This document shows, in pieces, positions 7,661 to 13,703 of a stretch of 13,703 nt of DNA. The notes below the pieces were generated by a model, which was given only the letters and a program-made list of their open reading frames with translations, did not search any database and was not told the origin of the DNA. Each line of letters begins with the position of its first letter. Within the stretch, counting starts at the first letter, position 1. The stretch is taken from the NCBI GenBank assembly GCA_937862845.1, contig CALMCK010000096.1, positions 1 through 13,703 on the forward strand. The letters run 5' to 3'. The translations under genes were made by a program, and so were the position numbers. The stretch comes from an uncultured Burkholderiaceae bacterium. Lineage in GTDB: Bacteria; Pseudomonadota; Gammaproteobacteria; Burkholderiales; Burkholderiaceae.

Positions 7661-7786
7661 TAGGGGTGACCTAATGAGGGTACGCCTGTTGCCGCCCACT
7701 CGCTATTGACTGAAAGAGGACAGAAACACGGCGTTCGCACAGCGCTCACCTAGTTCTTTTGGGGGATGGTTGCCCACCCGATTGTG

Positions 7787-7816
7787 TTGATTGAGAAATC
7801 AAGAGCAGGCTACAAT
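7787..7816 (+). promoter_or_regulatory. Candidate sigma70 promoter with overlapping dyad for DUF2214-nnrS
   Basis: TTGATT (7787-7792) and TACAAT (7811-7816) with an 18-base spacer make a reasonable promoter. It predicts a start near 7823 and a leader of about 67 bases. The -35 hexamer is one arm of a perfect dyad, TTGATTGAGAAATCAA (7787-7802). The half-sites look like those of FNR/DNR (TTGA...TCAA) but are separated by eight bases where a standard box has six. A further pair, GATTGT (7780-7785) and ACAATC (7812-7817), encloses it. A regulator bound here would cover the -35 region of this promoter and lie upstream of narK1 on the other strand. Confidence 0.45.
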
Positions 7817-7829
7817 CTGTCTAAGGCGT

Positions 7830-7855
7830 TCTGATTGGTTTTTTTTGCAATCAGA
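7830..7855 (+). other. Stem-loop with T8 loop in the DUF2214-nnrS leader
   Basis: TCTGATTG (7830-7837) pairs perfectly with CAATCAGA (7848-7855) over 8 bp. The 10-base loop is G, eight T, G. If the promoter just upstream is used, this structure lies near the 5' end of the transcript, about 35 bases before the start codon. A role as an RNA-binding or stability element, or as a DNA operator, is inference. Confidence 0.5.
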
Positions 7856-7889
7856 CTGTCCGTACAACCAAACATTGAAGTGACCCGTG

Positions 7890-8339
7890 ATGACTTTAGA
7901 GATTATTTTATCGGCCAGCCACATCCTATTGATTATGGGCTGGGTGAGCTTTTTGGCGGCGCAGACGGCGTTGTCTCATGCCGAATGGATGAATGTGGCG
8001 GTGTTGCGCCGATTGCTGCGCTTGGATTCCTACGCTTGGCTGTGCGCGTTGTTACTGCTGCTCAGTGGTGTTTTGCGTTTATTTTTGGGGTTGAAAGGCT
8101 GGGATTTTTTCGCCACTCAATGGGCGTTGTATTTAAAAATCACCGTGTTTGGTTCGTTGTTGTTGATTGAGTTTTGGGTGAGTTTGCAATATCGACTGTG
8201 GTGGCGCGCCCATGAGGCCGATGCCACATTGCCCGATGGACCGCACATCCGCAATGTGCGCAAGGCATTGATGCTGCAAACCCATTTAATGATTGTTCTG
8301 CCGATTTTAGGCGCGCTGTTGAGTCGAGGGGTATTTTAG
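7890..8339 (+). CDS. DUF2214-like small membrane protein
   Basis: The 149-residue product has about four hydrophobic segments and resembles the DUF2214 family of predicted membrane proteins. Visible matches are LRRLLRLDSYAW after the first segment, the LSGVLRLFLGLKGWDFF stretch, a K-I-T-containing third segment and the closing LGALLSRGVF. The family has no established function. The ATG at 7890 is preceded by an in-frame GTG at 7887, which could also serve; only a weak GAAG lies upstream. The stop codon is immediately followed by the nnrS ATG with no gap, so the two are almost certainly co-transcribed and translationally coupled. That context suggests a role next to NnrS in handling nitrogen oxides or haem at the membrane, but nothing in the sequence shows it. 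I see no conserved Cys pair or CxxCH haem motif. Confidence 0.75.
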   Translation: MTLEIILSASHILLIMGWVSFLAAQTALSHAEWMNVAVLRRLLRLDSYAWLCALLLLLSGVLRLFLGLKGWDFFATQWALYLKITVFGSLLLIEFWVSLQYRLWWRAHEADATLPDGPHIRNVRKALMLQTHLMIVLPILGALLSRGVF

Positions 8340-9515
8340 ATGGCCACGTTATTGCACATTTCAAAATCAGATACTGAAAAAAAATTCGCTTTGTTTGAAT
8401 TGGGTTTTCGGCCGTTCTTTCTGCTGGGCGGTTTGTTTGCCTGTGTGTCCGTATTGCCATGGGTGCTTTCTTTGCATGGCGTGGCGTTCATGCCTTTGGG
8501 CGGCGGTCTGTGGTGGCATGTGCACGAAATGATTTTCGGTTTCGCGCTGGCCATCATCATTGGCTTTTTACTCACGGCGGCACAAAACTGGACGGGCGTG
8601 CCAAGTGCCACGGGCGGCTTACTGGCAGTGCTGACGCTGCTGTGGCTGCTGCCACGCGTGTTGTTGACTTTTGTGTCGATGGATTTTTGGTGGCTGGTGA
8701 TGGCCTTGGATGTGGCGGCGGCTTTGACGGCGGCCAGTGTGCTGGCGCGCATGGTGATTAAGGCTGGACAGTGGCGCAATGCGCCCTTCGTGGTGATTTT
8801 GCTGGGCTTTTCTGTGTTGAATGCGTTGAGCTACTGGTTCATTCATCTCAATGATTTCGCGAGCTCTCTGCGCATCATGGAAAGCGTGCTGTGGCTGGTG
8901 GCGGTGGTGATGAATATGATGGGCGGTCGCGTGATTGCTTTTTTCACCGAGCGCGCGAGTGAGTTTACCCGCAGGGCTGAGCCCAAATGGTTGTTGTCTG
9001 CGTCCAATGCGGCTTTGCTGGGGTTGGCCGTGGCGTTTTTATTTGAAAGCGACGTGCCCATGCGCATTTTTGCATTGATGAGCGCATTGCTGGTGGGCTA
9101 TCGGTTCTCGTTGTGGGGATGGCAAGCCTCGTTTAAAAACCCGTTGCTGTGGTCTTTGCATGTGTCGTTTTTTTCACTGCCTTTGGCCTGTGCGTTGTTG
9201 GCGGCAGGCTTTGTGCGCTCGGGCGCACTGCATGTGTTCACCATCGCGGCCATGTCAGGACTGATTATGGCGATGGTCAGTCGCGTGAGTTTGGGGCACA
9301 CAGGGCGTGCGCTGACCACACCCAAAGGCATGGCAGTGGCTTATGTATTGTTGGTTTTGGCGGCGTTGCTGCGGGTATTGGCGGTGGTTTGGACGCAGGC
9401 GTATCTGCCGCTCATCGACAGTGCTCTGTTGTTGTGGATGTTGGCGTGGTTGATATTTTTGTACCACTATGCGCGGATGTATTTTTTACCGCGCACAGAT
9501 GGTCGGCCAGGATGA
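8340..9515 (+). CDS. nnrS: NnrS family membrane protein
   Basis: NnrS proteins are haem- and copper-containing membrane proteins linked to denitrification and to protection from nitric oxide; the biochemical activity is not settled. The 391-residue product has about 12 hydrophobic segments. Family hallmarks are ELGFRPFFLLGG near residue 20, WWHVHEMIFGF with His60 and His62, FLLTAAQNWTG at 76-86, GGRVIAFFT at 195-203, and HVFTIAAMSG followed by RVSLGHTGR at 315-323. These histidines are plausible metal or haem ligands. The ATG directly follows the stop codon of the DUF2214 gene, with GAGGGG about eight bases upstream inside that gene. The gene converges on narL with 2 bp between stop codons. 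Expression is probably tied to nitrogen oxide sensing through the promoter upstream of the DUF2214 gene. Confidence 0.93.
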   Translation: MATLLHISKSDTEKKFALFELGFRPFFLLGGLFACVSVLPWVLSLHGVAFMPLGGGLWWHVHEMIFGFALAIIIGFLLTAAQNWTGVPSATGGLLAVLTLLWLLPRVLLTFVSMDFWWLVMALDVAAALTAASVLARMVIKAGQWRNAPFVVILLGFSVLNALSYWFIHLNDFASSLRIMESVLWLVAVVMNMMGGRVIAFFTERASEFTRRAEPKWLLSASNAALLGLAVAFLFESDVPMRIFALMSALLVGYRFSLWGWQASFKNPLLWSLHVSFFSLPLACALLAAGFVRSGALHVFTIAAMSGLIMAMVSRVSLGHTGRALTTPKGMAVAYVLLVLAALLRVLAVVWTQAYLPLIDSALLLWMLAWLIFLYHYARMYFLPRTDGRPG

Positions 9516-9517
9516 TG

Positions 9518-10171
9518 TCACGATGCGGGTTTGTCCAATCCGTGTTCGACCGCGTACACGGCGGCTTGCACCCGTGAAACCAGATTGAGTTTGCGCAAGA
9601 TGTTTTGCACATGCACCTTCACGGTGGATTCTGCGACATCCATGTGGCGCGCGATGTGTTTGTTGGACACGCCGGTGGACAACCAAACCAAGGTCTCACG
9701 CTCGCGTGGGGTGAGGCTGTCGATTTCTTTGGGGTAGGCGGGCGCTTCGGGTGAGCGCAGTCGCGCGACCAGTTTGGTCGTCATTTCTGGCGACAGCACC
9801 GAGTCGCCGTCAACTGCGCGACGAATTGAGGTGAGTAAAAAATCAATGTTGATGTTTTTAAGCAAATAGCCACGTGCGCCGACGCGCATGCATTCGGCCA
9901 AATCATTCACATCCTCGGACACGGTCAACATCAGCACGGACATCTCTGGGTGTGTGCCGATGATTTGTGCCAATGCTTCTTTGCCGTTCATCACAGGCAT
10001 GTCTAAATCGAGCAACACCACATCGGGCTTTAGCTGATCAGCCAGTTTCACACCGGTCAAACCGTCGGCGGCTTCCCCCACGATATTAAATCCTTCTTGT
10101 TTCTGTAGTATGCCGCGCAGACCGCTGCGAAACAGCTCGTGGTCGTCCACAAGTAACACATTAATACTCAT
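9518..10171 (-). CDS. narL: NarL, nitrate/nitrite response regulator
   Basis: This is a 217-residue response regulator of the NarL/FixJ type. The receiver domain (about 1-120) has the acidic pair Asp9-Asp10, the phosphoacceptor Asp55 in VVLLDLDMP, Thr83 and Lys105. The C-terminal LuxR-type helix-turn-helix (about 149-200) shows SLTPRERETLVWLSTGVSNK followed by a typical recognition helix (ESTVKVHVQNILRKL). It should be phosphorylated by NarX and then activate narG and narK promoters while repressing alternative anaerobic pathways. The start codon overlaps the narX stop by four bases (ATGA, 10168-10171), so translation is coupled to narX. No terminator follows; the stop codon lies 2 bp from that of nnrS. 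Confidence 0.94.
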   Translation of the reverse strand: MSINVLLVDDHELFRSGLRGILQKQEGFNIVGEAADGLTGVKLADQLKPDVVLLDLDMPVMNGKEALAQIIGTHPEMSVLMLTVSEDVNDLAECMRVGARGYLLKNINIDFLLTSIRRAVDGDSVLSPEMTTKLVARLRSPEAPAYPKEIDSLTPRERETLVWLSTGVSNKHIARHMDVAESTVKVHVQNILRKLNLVSRVQAAVYAVEHGLDKPAS

Positions 10172-12090
10172 AATATAACCCTTTGGTTGGCAGGTAAGCG
10201 CAAGCTCACCTGTGTGCCACGTCCGATTTTTGATTCGATGGTGAGCTCGGCGTGGATGTTGTTGGCGCGCTCTTGCATGATGTGGGTGCCGACGTGGCCC
10301 GATTGTTTTTGGGCGAGGGTTTGTGCATCAAACCCTTGACCATCGTCCTCGATAATCAGTTGGAAATCATCTTGATTGGTCATTGTAATCTGAACCTCGC
10401 TGGCTTGCGCGTGCTTGCGGATGTTTGATAGGGCTTCTTGCAAAATAAAAATCACTTGCAATTGTTGCTGCGGTGATAGGCGCGCACCATCGCCCTCGGT
10501 TTTTAAACGTGCGGGGATTTGGGTTTGCGATTCGAAGCGTTGGAGCACGGCTTGCACCGATGTGCTGAAGTCTTGTTCGGCCAAACGGGTGCGGAAATTG
10601 AGCAGCAGTTCACGCACATCGTCGTAGGATTCTTGCACGCCGTTTTGAATCGATGCCAAATACTCTTGCGCGTCATCGTATTGTTGACCATGCAAAGCGG
10701 CCGCCATCATTTGTGTTTGCAAATTGAGGTATGACAGGCTTTGCGCAATCGAATCATGCAAATCTTGCGCCATCAGATTTCGCTCCTCCGACACAGCGTA
10801 TTGTTGACCGCTATCTATCAAGCGCTGGTTTTCAATAGCAACACCAAGCTGCCCAGACAGTGATTCAATGAGTCGGGCCGTTTCGGCAGTCAGCATGTTT
10901 TTCGTTTTAAAATACAGCGTGAACAACCCCAAATCCTGCTGGGAAAAACGTATTGTGAACGCACGCACTTCAGCAAAACCAGCCAAACAACACGGCAACT
11001 GTGCCGCCGACATGACGTGCAGATTGATGGGAATTTCAATCGCTTCTTGACTCGTGATTTTGCACTGACATTTTTCCATTTGTGTGCACAGCGCTGTGGG
11101 CTGCAGCATCGTTTCAGGCAGACCTTGCGCGGCCAAATAATCCAACGCTTTGCGTTGGTCATCTAGCAATCGAATCGACCCAGCGTCTGCGCCCGTCATG
11201 TCCATCATGCGCGTCACGAAACCATGTGCAGTGGTCTCTATGCTGTGCGAATCATGTAAATAAGCGGTGATGGCATACAGGCTGGAGAGCTCGTGGTTTC
11301 TATTGGCCAGCGCTTGGGTTTTTTCGGTGATTTTTTGTTCTAAATTGCTGTGCGCGTCTTGTAGGTTTTCCGCCATTTGATTAAAACCATCGGCGACAAT
11401 GCCAAACTCATCTTCGGAGTGCTTGCGGATGCGTGCTTTTAAATCGCCCAAGGCCAAACGCACAATGCCGCCACGCAAGGTATCGAGCGGGCTGATGACC
11501 AGTCGATACGATAGATAAATCCCCGTGATGGCCGTGACAAACGTCATCAGTATCAACAGCATCTGAAACAAGCGCAGCAGCTGAATGTTGCGTGTGTTTT
11601 CCTCTTCAATGAGTTTGACCAAATGGTTGATGTCATTGGCATAGTCGTCCACCACGTGTCGATTTTCAGTGGTGATGGCCGCATGTGTTTGTGCCAATTG
11701 CTGATACCACGGCAGCAGGGTTTCATGCCATTGGTTGTCAATTTTTTTAACCTGTACACTCAACGATTCATCATTCGGCATGAAGGTTTTACCACCGCCG
11801 ACATGGCGTAAGTTATACAGCGCTTGTTCGAAGTCATACTGCTGTTGGCGCAACTCGGGAGAGATGTCCCGATAGTAATCATAGGTCAACGCCATTTGAA
11901 ATGTGCGCTTGCGCAGACTGCCCGCATCGTTAATCGCCATACCGACTTTTTCGAGCTCCCATGACAGCATCAAGGTGTAGCCCGTGAAAACAAAGGCGCA
12001 CAACAACCAAAACAACATGCCAATCAGCAGCCGAAAAGACAGGCTGTTGAGCTTGGTCACCGAACGAAAGCTGTCAACTTGATGATTCAT
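10168..12090 (-). CDS. narX: NarX, nitrate/nitrite sensor histidine kinase
   Basis: The 640-residue sensor (E. coli NarX is about 598) has membrane segments at about 20-42 and 173-195 flanking a periplasmic domain. The ligand-binding P-box is clear: AINDAGSLRKRTF at 52-64, with Arg60 corresponding to the nitrate-binding arginine. A HAMP linker (about 195-247) leads through a coiled region to a GAF-like central module (about 265-425) containing five cysteines (335, 341, 343, 367, 368). The kinase end has the H-box MAQDLHDSIAQSL with His445, the N-box EALSNIRKHAQA at 552-563 and the G-box DDGQGF at 582-587, as in HisKA_3 kinases. The start codon overlaps the moaC stop by four bases, and the stop overlaps narL by four bases. 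It phosphorylates or dephosphorylates NarL according to nitrate. It is NarX rather than NarQ because of the cysteine cluster. Confidence 0.94.
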   Translation of the reverse strand: MNHQVDSFRSVTKLNSLSFRLLIGMLFWLLCAFVFTGYTLMLSWELEKVGMAINDAGSLRKRTFQMALTYDYYRDISPELRQQQYDFEQALYNLRHVGGGKTFMPNDESLSVQVKKIDNQWHETLLPWYQQLAQTHAAITTENRHVVDDYANDINHLVKLIEEENTRNIQLLRLFQMLLILMTFVTAITGIYLSYRLVISPLDTLRGGIVRLALGDLKARIRKHSEDEFGIVADGFNQMAENLQDAHSNLEQKITEKTQALANRNHELSSLYAITAYLHDSHSIETTAHGFVTRMMDMTGADAGSIRLLDDQRKALDYLAAQGLPETMLQPTALCTQMEKCQCKITSQEAIEIPINLHVMSAAQLPCCLAGFAEVRAFTIRFSQQDLGLFTLYFKTKNMLTAETARLIESLSGQLGVAIENQRLIDSGQQYAVSEERNLMAQDLHDSIAQSLSYLNLQTQMMAAALHGQQYDDAQEYLASIQNGVQESYDDVRELLLNFRTRLAEQDFSTSVQAVLQRFESQTQIPARLKTEGDGARLSPQQQLQVIFILQEALSNIRKHAQASEVQITMTNQDDFQLIIEDDGQGFDAQTLAQKQSGHVGTHIMQERANNIHAELTIESKIGRGTQVSLRLPANQRVIL

Positions 12091-12584
12091 GGTGTGTGCT
12101 TTGCCACGTCAGGATTGATGAAGTCGCCGCTTTTACCGCCTTGCTTGGTCGCGAGGGTGATGCCATCGATGCGCATGGTTTTATCGACGGCTTTGAGCAT
12201 GTCATAAATCGTCAACAAGCCGATACTGGCACCCGTCAATGCCTCCATTTCAACGCCAGTTTTGCCAATGGTTTGAGCGGTCACTTCTATGCGCACTGTG
12301 TGTTCGGCTTGATTTGCATGAAACTCGACGGCCACCCGCGTCAACGCCAAAGGGTGACACAGCGGTATCAAATGAGGGGTTTGCTTGCAGGCTTGAATCG
12401 CGGCAATCCGCGCAATGCCCAGCACATCGCCTTTTTTATTGTGCTGCGGGTCGAGGTGGGCGAATGCTGCGGCCGACATTTTAATCTGACCGATGGCGCA
12501 TGCGATGCGCTCGCTGTCGGCTTTTTGCCCGACATCGACCATGTGGGCTTGTCCTTGCGTGTCAAAATGATTTAATGAATTCAT
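12087..12584 (-). CDS. moaC: MoaC, cyclic pyranopterin monophosphate synthase
   Basis: MoaC converts the MoaA product 3',8-cyclo-7,8-dihydro-GTP into cyclic pyranopterin monophosphate, the first stable intermediate of molybdenum cofactor synthesis. The 165-residue protein matches the family from HMVDV at residues 14-18 onward. The catalytic residues are all present: Lys51 (KKGDV), His77 (PLCHPL), Asp128 and Lys131 (YDMLKAV). Other family blocks are GKTGVEMEALTGAS and KQGGKSGDF near the C-terminus. The ATG at 12584 fits the family start, but only a weak ribosome binding site precedes it. The stop codon overlaps the narX start (ATGA). This places cofactor synthesis at the head of the sensor-regulator operon and makes narXL translation depend on moaC. 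It is divergent from moaD. Confidence 0.96.
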   Translation of the reverse strand: MNSLNHFDTQGQAHMVDVGQKADSERIACAIGQIKMSAAAFAHLDPQHNKKGDVLGIARIAAIQACKQTPHLIPLCHPLALTRVAVEFHANQAEHTVRIEVTAQTIGKTGVEMEALTGASIGLLTIYDMLKAVDKTMRIDGITLATKQGGKSGDFINPDVAKHTP

Positions 12585-12786
12585 GGTGGGTCATTCTTTG
12601 CAAATAATTGAGAGATGTTCATGCGTGCGCCACACGACCGATCAAGCAATCGCAAAGTGGCGAATCTGTGTGATGAACTATAATGGGGTTATAACATATT
12701 CTTTTGCCCGAATTCTACCCTACCAAAGGTGGATGTCACTTTGTTTTAAATGTTGATAATGGGTTTTCAACTTTGAAAGCAGCCCT
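12585..12786. promoter_or_regulatory. Divergent control region between moaC and moaD
   Basis: The 202-bp gap should drive moaC-narX-narL leftward and moaD-moaE-mobA rightward. A perfect TATAAT lies at 12679-12684 on the plus strand, but the hexamer 17 bases upstream (AGTGGC) is a poor -35, which suggests activator dependence. The same site read on the minus strand offers TATAGT, so the two promoters may overlap. A small palindrome GTTATAAC lies at 12689-12696. The expected moaD leader is about 95 bases, too short and without the stems expected of a Moco riboswitch. I found no clear FNR, NarL or ModE site. Confidence 0.4.
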
Positions 12787-13035
12787 ATGATTGAGATACA
12801 GTATTTCGGAAAAATCCGTGAACTCGTGCAGTGCGACCTCGAAACCATCGACTGGCAAGGCGCAGACACGGATGCTTTGCTCGTGCATTTACGTGGCAGA
12901 GGTGAGCCGTGGGCGAGCGCTTTGGCACACCATCAAGTGTATAAAATCGCATTGAACCATCGGATTTTACACAGCGCGCAAAGCATCCCTGAGGGTGCCC
13001 ATATCGGGATTTTGCCACCCGTCACAGGGGGTTGA
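12787..13035 (+). CDS. moaD: MoaD, molybdopterin synthase small subunit
   Basis: MoaD is the ubiquitin-like sulfur carrier of molybdopterin synthase. Its C-terminal Gly-Gly is adenylated by MoeB and converted to a thiocarboxylate, which supplies the dithiolene sulfurs. The product is 82 residues (the usual size), begins with the beta-grasp strand IEIQYFGKIRELV and ends in PPVTGG with the required di-glycine. The ATG at 12787 has only a weak GAAAG-type ribosome binding site. The gene is one base from moaE, and the moaE ribosome binding site (AGGGGG) lies inside its last codons, so the two subunits are coupled. The low similarity of the middle part is normal for MoaD. Confidence 0.93.
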   Translation: MIEIQYFGKIRELVQCDLETIDWQGADTDALLVHLRGRGEPWASALAHHQVYKIALNHRILHSAQSIPEGAHIGILPPVTGG

Positions 13036-13036
13036 T

Positions 13037-13525
13037 ATGACTGCGATTTGGCAATGCGTTCGCGTGCAAACCGAAACATTTGACATGGGTGCTGAGGAAA
13101 AATCCCTGCGCGCGCATGCAGGTGACTGCGGCGCGTTGGTGGCGTTTATGGGCTTGGTGCGAGAGTTTGATGCACAGGACAACCCGGTGCAGGCGTTGCA
13201 CTTGGAGCATTTTGCTGGGGTGACCGAGCATGCCATTGAGCAGATTATCGAGCAGGCGCAGGCACGCTGGGACTTGACGGCGGCCACGGTGATTCACCGT
13301 GTTGGCCAGCTACATGCGCATGAACCGATTGTGTTGGTGATGGTCGCCAGCGCCCACCGTGAGGCGGCGTTTTTGGCGGCGCAATTCATCATGGATGTGT
13401 TGAAAACCACCGCGCCTTTTTGGAAAAAAGAGCAGTTTGCCGATGGCAGCGCGCAATGGGTCAATGCCAAAGACAGCGACGCCAATGCGAGCTCGCGCTG
13501 GGATGACCATGCAGACCGAAACTAA
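13037..13525 (+). CDS. moaE: MoaE, molybdopterin synthase large subunit
   Basis: MoaE is the catalytic subunit that binds cyclic pyranopterin monophosphate and accepts sulfur from the MoaD C-terminus. The 162-residue product shows the family blocks GALVAFMGLVREFD, LHLEHFAGVTEHA, VIHRVGQLHAHEPIVLV and SAHREAAF. It also has the active-site stretch FIMDVLKTTAPFWKKE, whose lysines correspond to the catalytic pair in E. coli MoaE. The frame opens earlier (12995), but I chose the ATG at 13037, one base after the moaD stop, because it has AGGGGG six bases upstream and matches the family start. The C-terminus is slightly longer than in E. coli (about 150 residues), and its last bases overlap mobA. 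Confidence 0.95.
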   Translation: MTAIWQCVRVQTETFDMGAEEKSLRAHAGDCGALVAFMGLVREFDAQDNPVQALHLEHFAGVTEHAIEQIIEQAQARWDLTAATVIHRVGQLHAHEPIVLVMVASAHREAAFLAAQFIMDVLKTTAPFWKKEQFADGSAQWVNAKDSDANASSRWDDHADRN

Positions 13526-13697
13526 GGTGGTGGGTTTGATACTCGCAGGCGGCCAATCAAGCCGCATGCAAGGCCATGACAAAAGCACGCTCTTGTTGCA
13601 CGGCCAGTCGATGATGGCACATGTTGTCGAACGACTTTTGCCACAGGTGGCTGCGGTTTGGGTCAGCGCCCAAAGCCCCATTTTCGCCAGCGTATAG
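13509..13697 (+). CDS. mobA: MobA, molybdenum cofactor guanylyltransferase (N-terminal part; in-frame stop)
   Basis: MobA adds GMP from GTP to Mo-molybdopterin to make the bis-MGD cofactor that NarG needs. The N-terminal nucleotide-binding motif is clear: LILAGGQSSRMQGHDKSTLL, fitting LAGGxxxRMxGxDK. It is followed by the typical helix MMAHVVERLLPQVAAVWVSAQ. The start is uncertain: ATG at 13503 or 13509, overlapping moaE by 23 or 17 bp. The frame then meets TAG at 13695-13697, after about 62 residues, whereas MobA is normally near 190-200. Only six bases of the window remain. The two other frames are open at this point (for instance one reads YRS), so a frameshift, a nonsense mutation or a sequencing error could explain it. 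The gene may be broken. Confidence 0.8.
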   Translation: MQTETKVVGLILAGGQSSRMQGHDKSTLLLHGQSMMAHVVERLLPQVAAVWVSAQSPIFASV

Positions 13698-13703
13698 GTC
13701 ATA

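Noticed and set aside
12752..12771. GTTGA-N10-TCAAC dyad upstream of moaD as an FNR-type site
   Set aside because: The spacing is far from the required one and the arms are only five bases long.
12691..12786. Moco riboswitch in the moaD leader
   Set aside because: The leader is too short and I could not find the series of stems expected of that RNA.
13310..13702. Minus-strand open frame of 130 codons over moaE and mobA
   Set aside because: It is antisense to two well-identified genes and has no recognisable domain.

Overview
The window is a dissimilatory nitrate-respiration locus from a proteobacterium. The proteins resemble proteobacterial NarG, NarH, NarK, NarX, NarL and MoaC/D/E throughout. 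The combination of separate narK1 and narK2 genes, narXL and nnrS suggests a beta- or gammaproteobacterium (Burkholderiales-, Neisseriales- or Moraxellaceae-like), but the sequence alone does not fix the genus. Nearly all the DNA is coding and most gene junctions are tight. No tRNA, rRNA, CRISPR array, insertion sequence or phage gene was seen.

Layout from left to right. (1) The first 38 codons of narH and all of narG lie on the minus strand. They form the 5' end of a narGHJI operon for membrane-bound nitrate reductase; the rest runs off the left edge. (2) A 241-bp gap upstream of narG holds inverted repeats. On the plus strand it also holds a 16-codon reading frame whose peptide carries a sugar-kinase-type phosphate-binding motif, which looks like the stub of a lost gene. 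(3) A TSUP (TauE/SafE) membrane transporter gene follows on the minus strand. (4) A strong stem-loop terminator closes the next unit, narK1-narK2 (minus), which encodes two nitrate/nitrite transporters. (5) A divergent control region of about 240 bp separates narK1 from a plus-strand pair: a DUF2214 membrane protein and nnrS. This region carries a sigma70-like promoter, a TTGATT/AATCAA dyad and a stem-loop with a T8 loop. (6) nnrS converges on narL with only 2 bp between the stop codons. The minus-strand unit moaC-narX-narL has both junctions as 4-bp ATGA overlaps. (7) A 202-bp divergent region with a perfect TATAAT leads into plus-strand moaD, moaE and the start of mobA. The mobA frame meets a stop codon just before the right edge.

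How the parts fit together. NarX senses nitrate or nitrite in the periplasm and phosphorylates NarL, the transcriptional regulator. NarK1 and NarK2 bring in nitrate and export nitrite. NarGHI reduces nitrate using a molybdenum cofactor (bis-MGD). MoaC (cPMP formation), MoaD/MoaE (molybdopterin synthase) and MobA (guanylation to MGD) supply that cofactor. NnrS, perhaps with its DUF2214 partner, is associated with tolerance of nitric oxide and related nitrogen oxides formed during nitrate/nitrite respiration.

The system as a whole is well known. The unusual points are the kinase-motif stub upstream of narG, the TSUP gene inside the nar cluster, the translationally coupled moaC-narX-narL operon, the non-standard dyads where FNR/NarL sites would be expected, and the stop codon in mobA.
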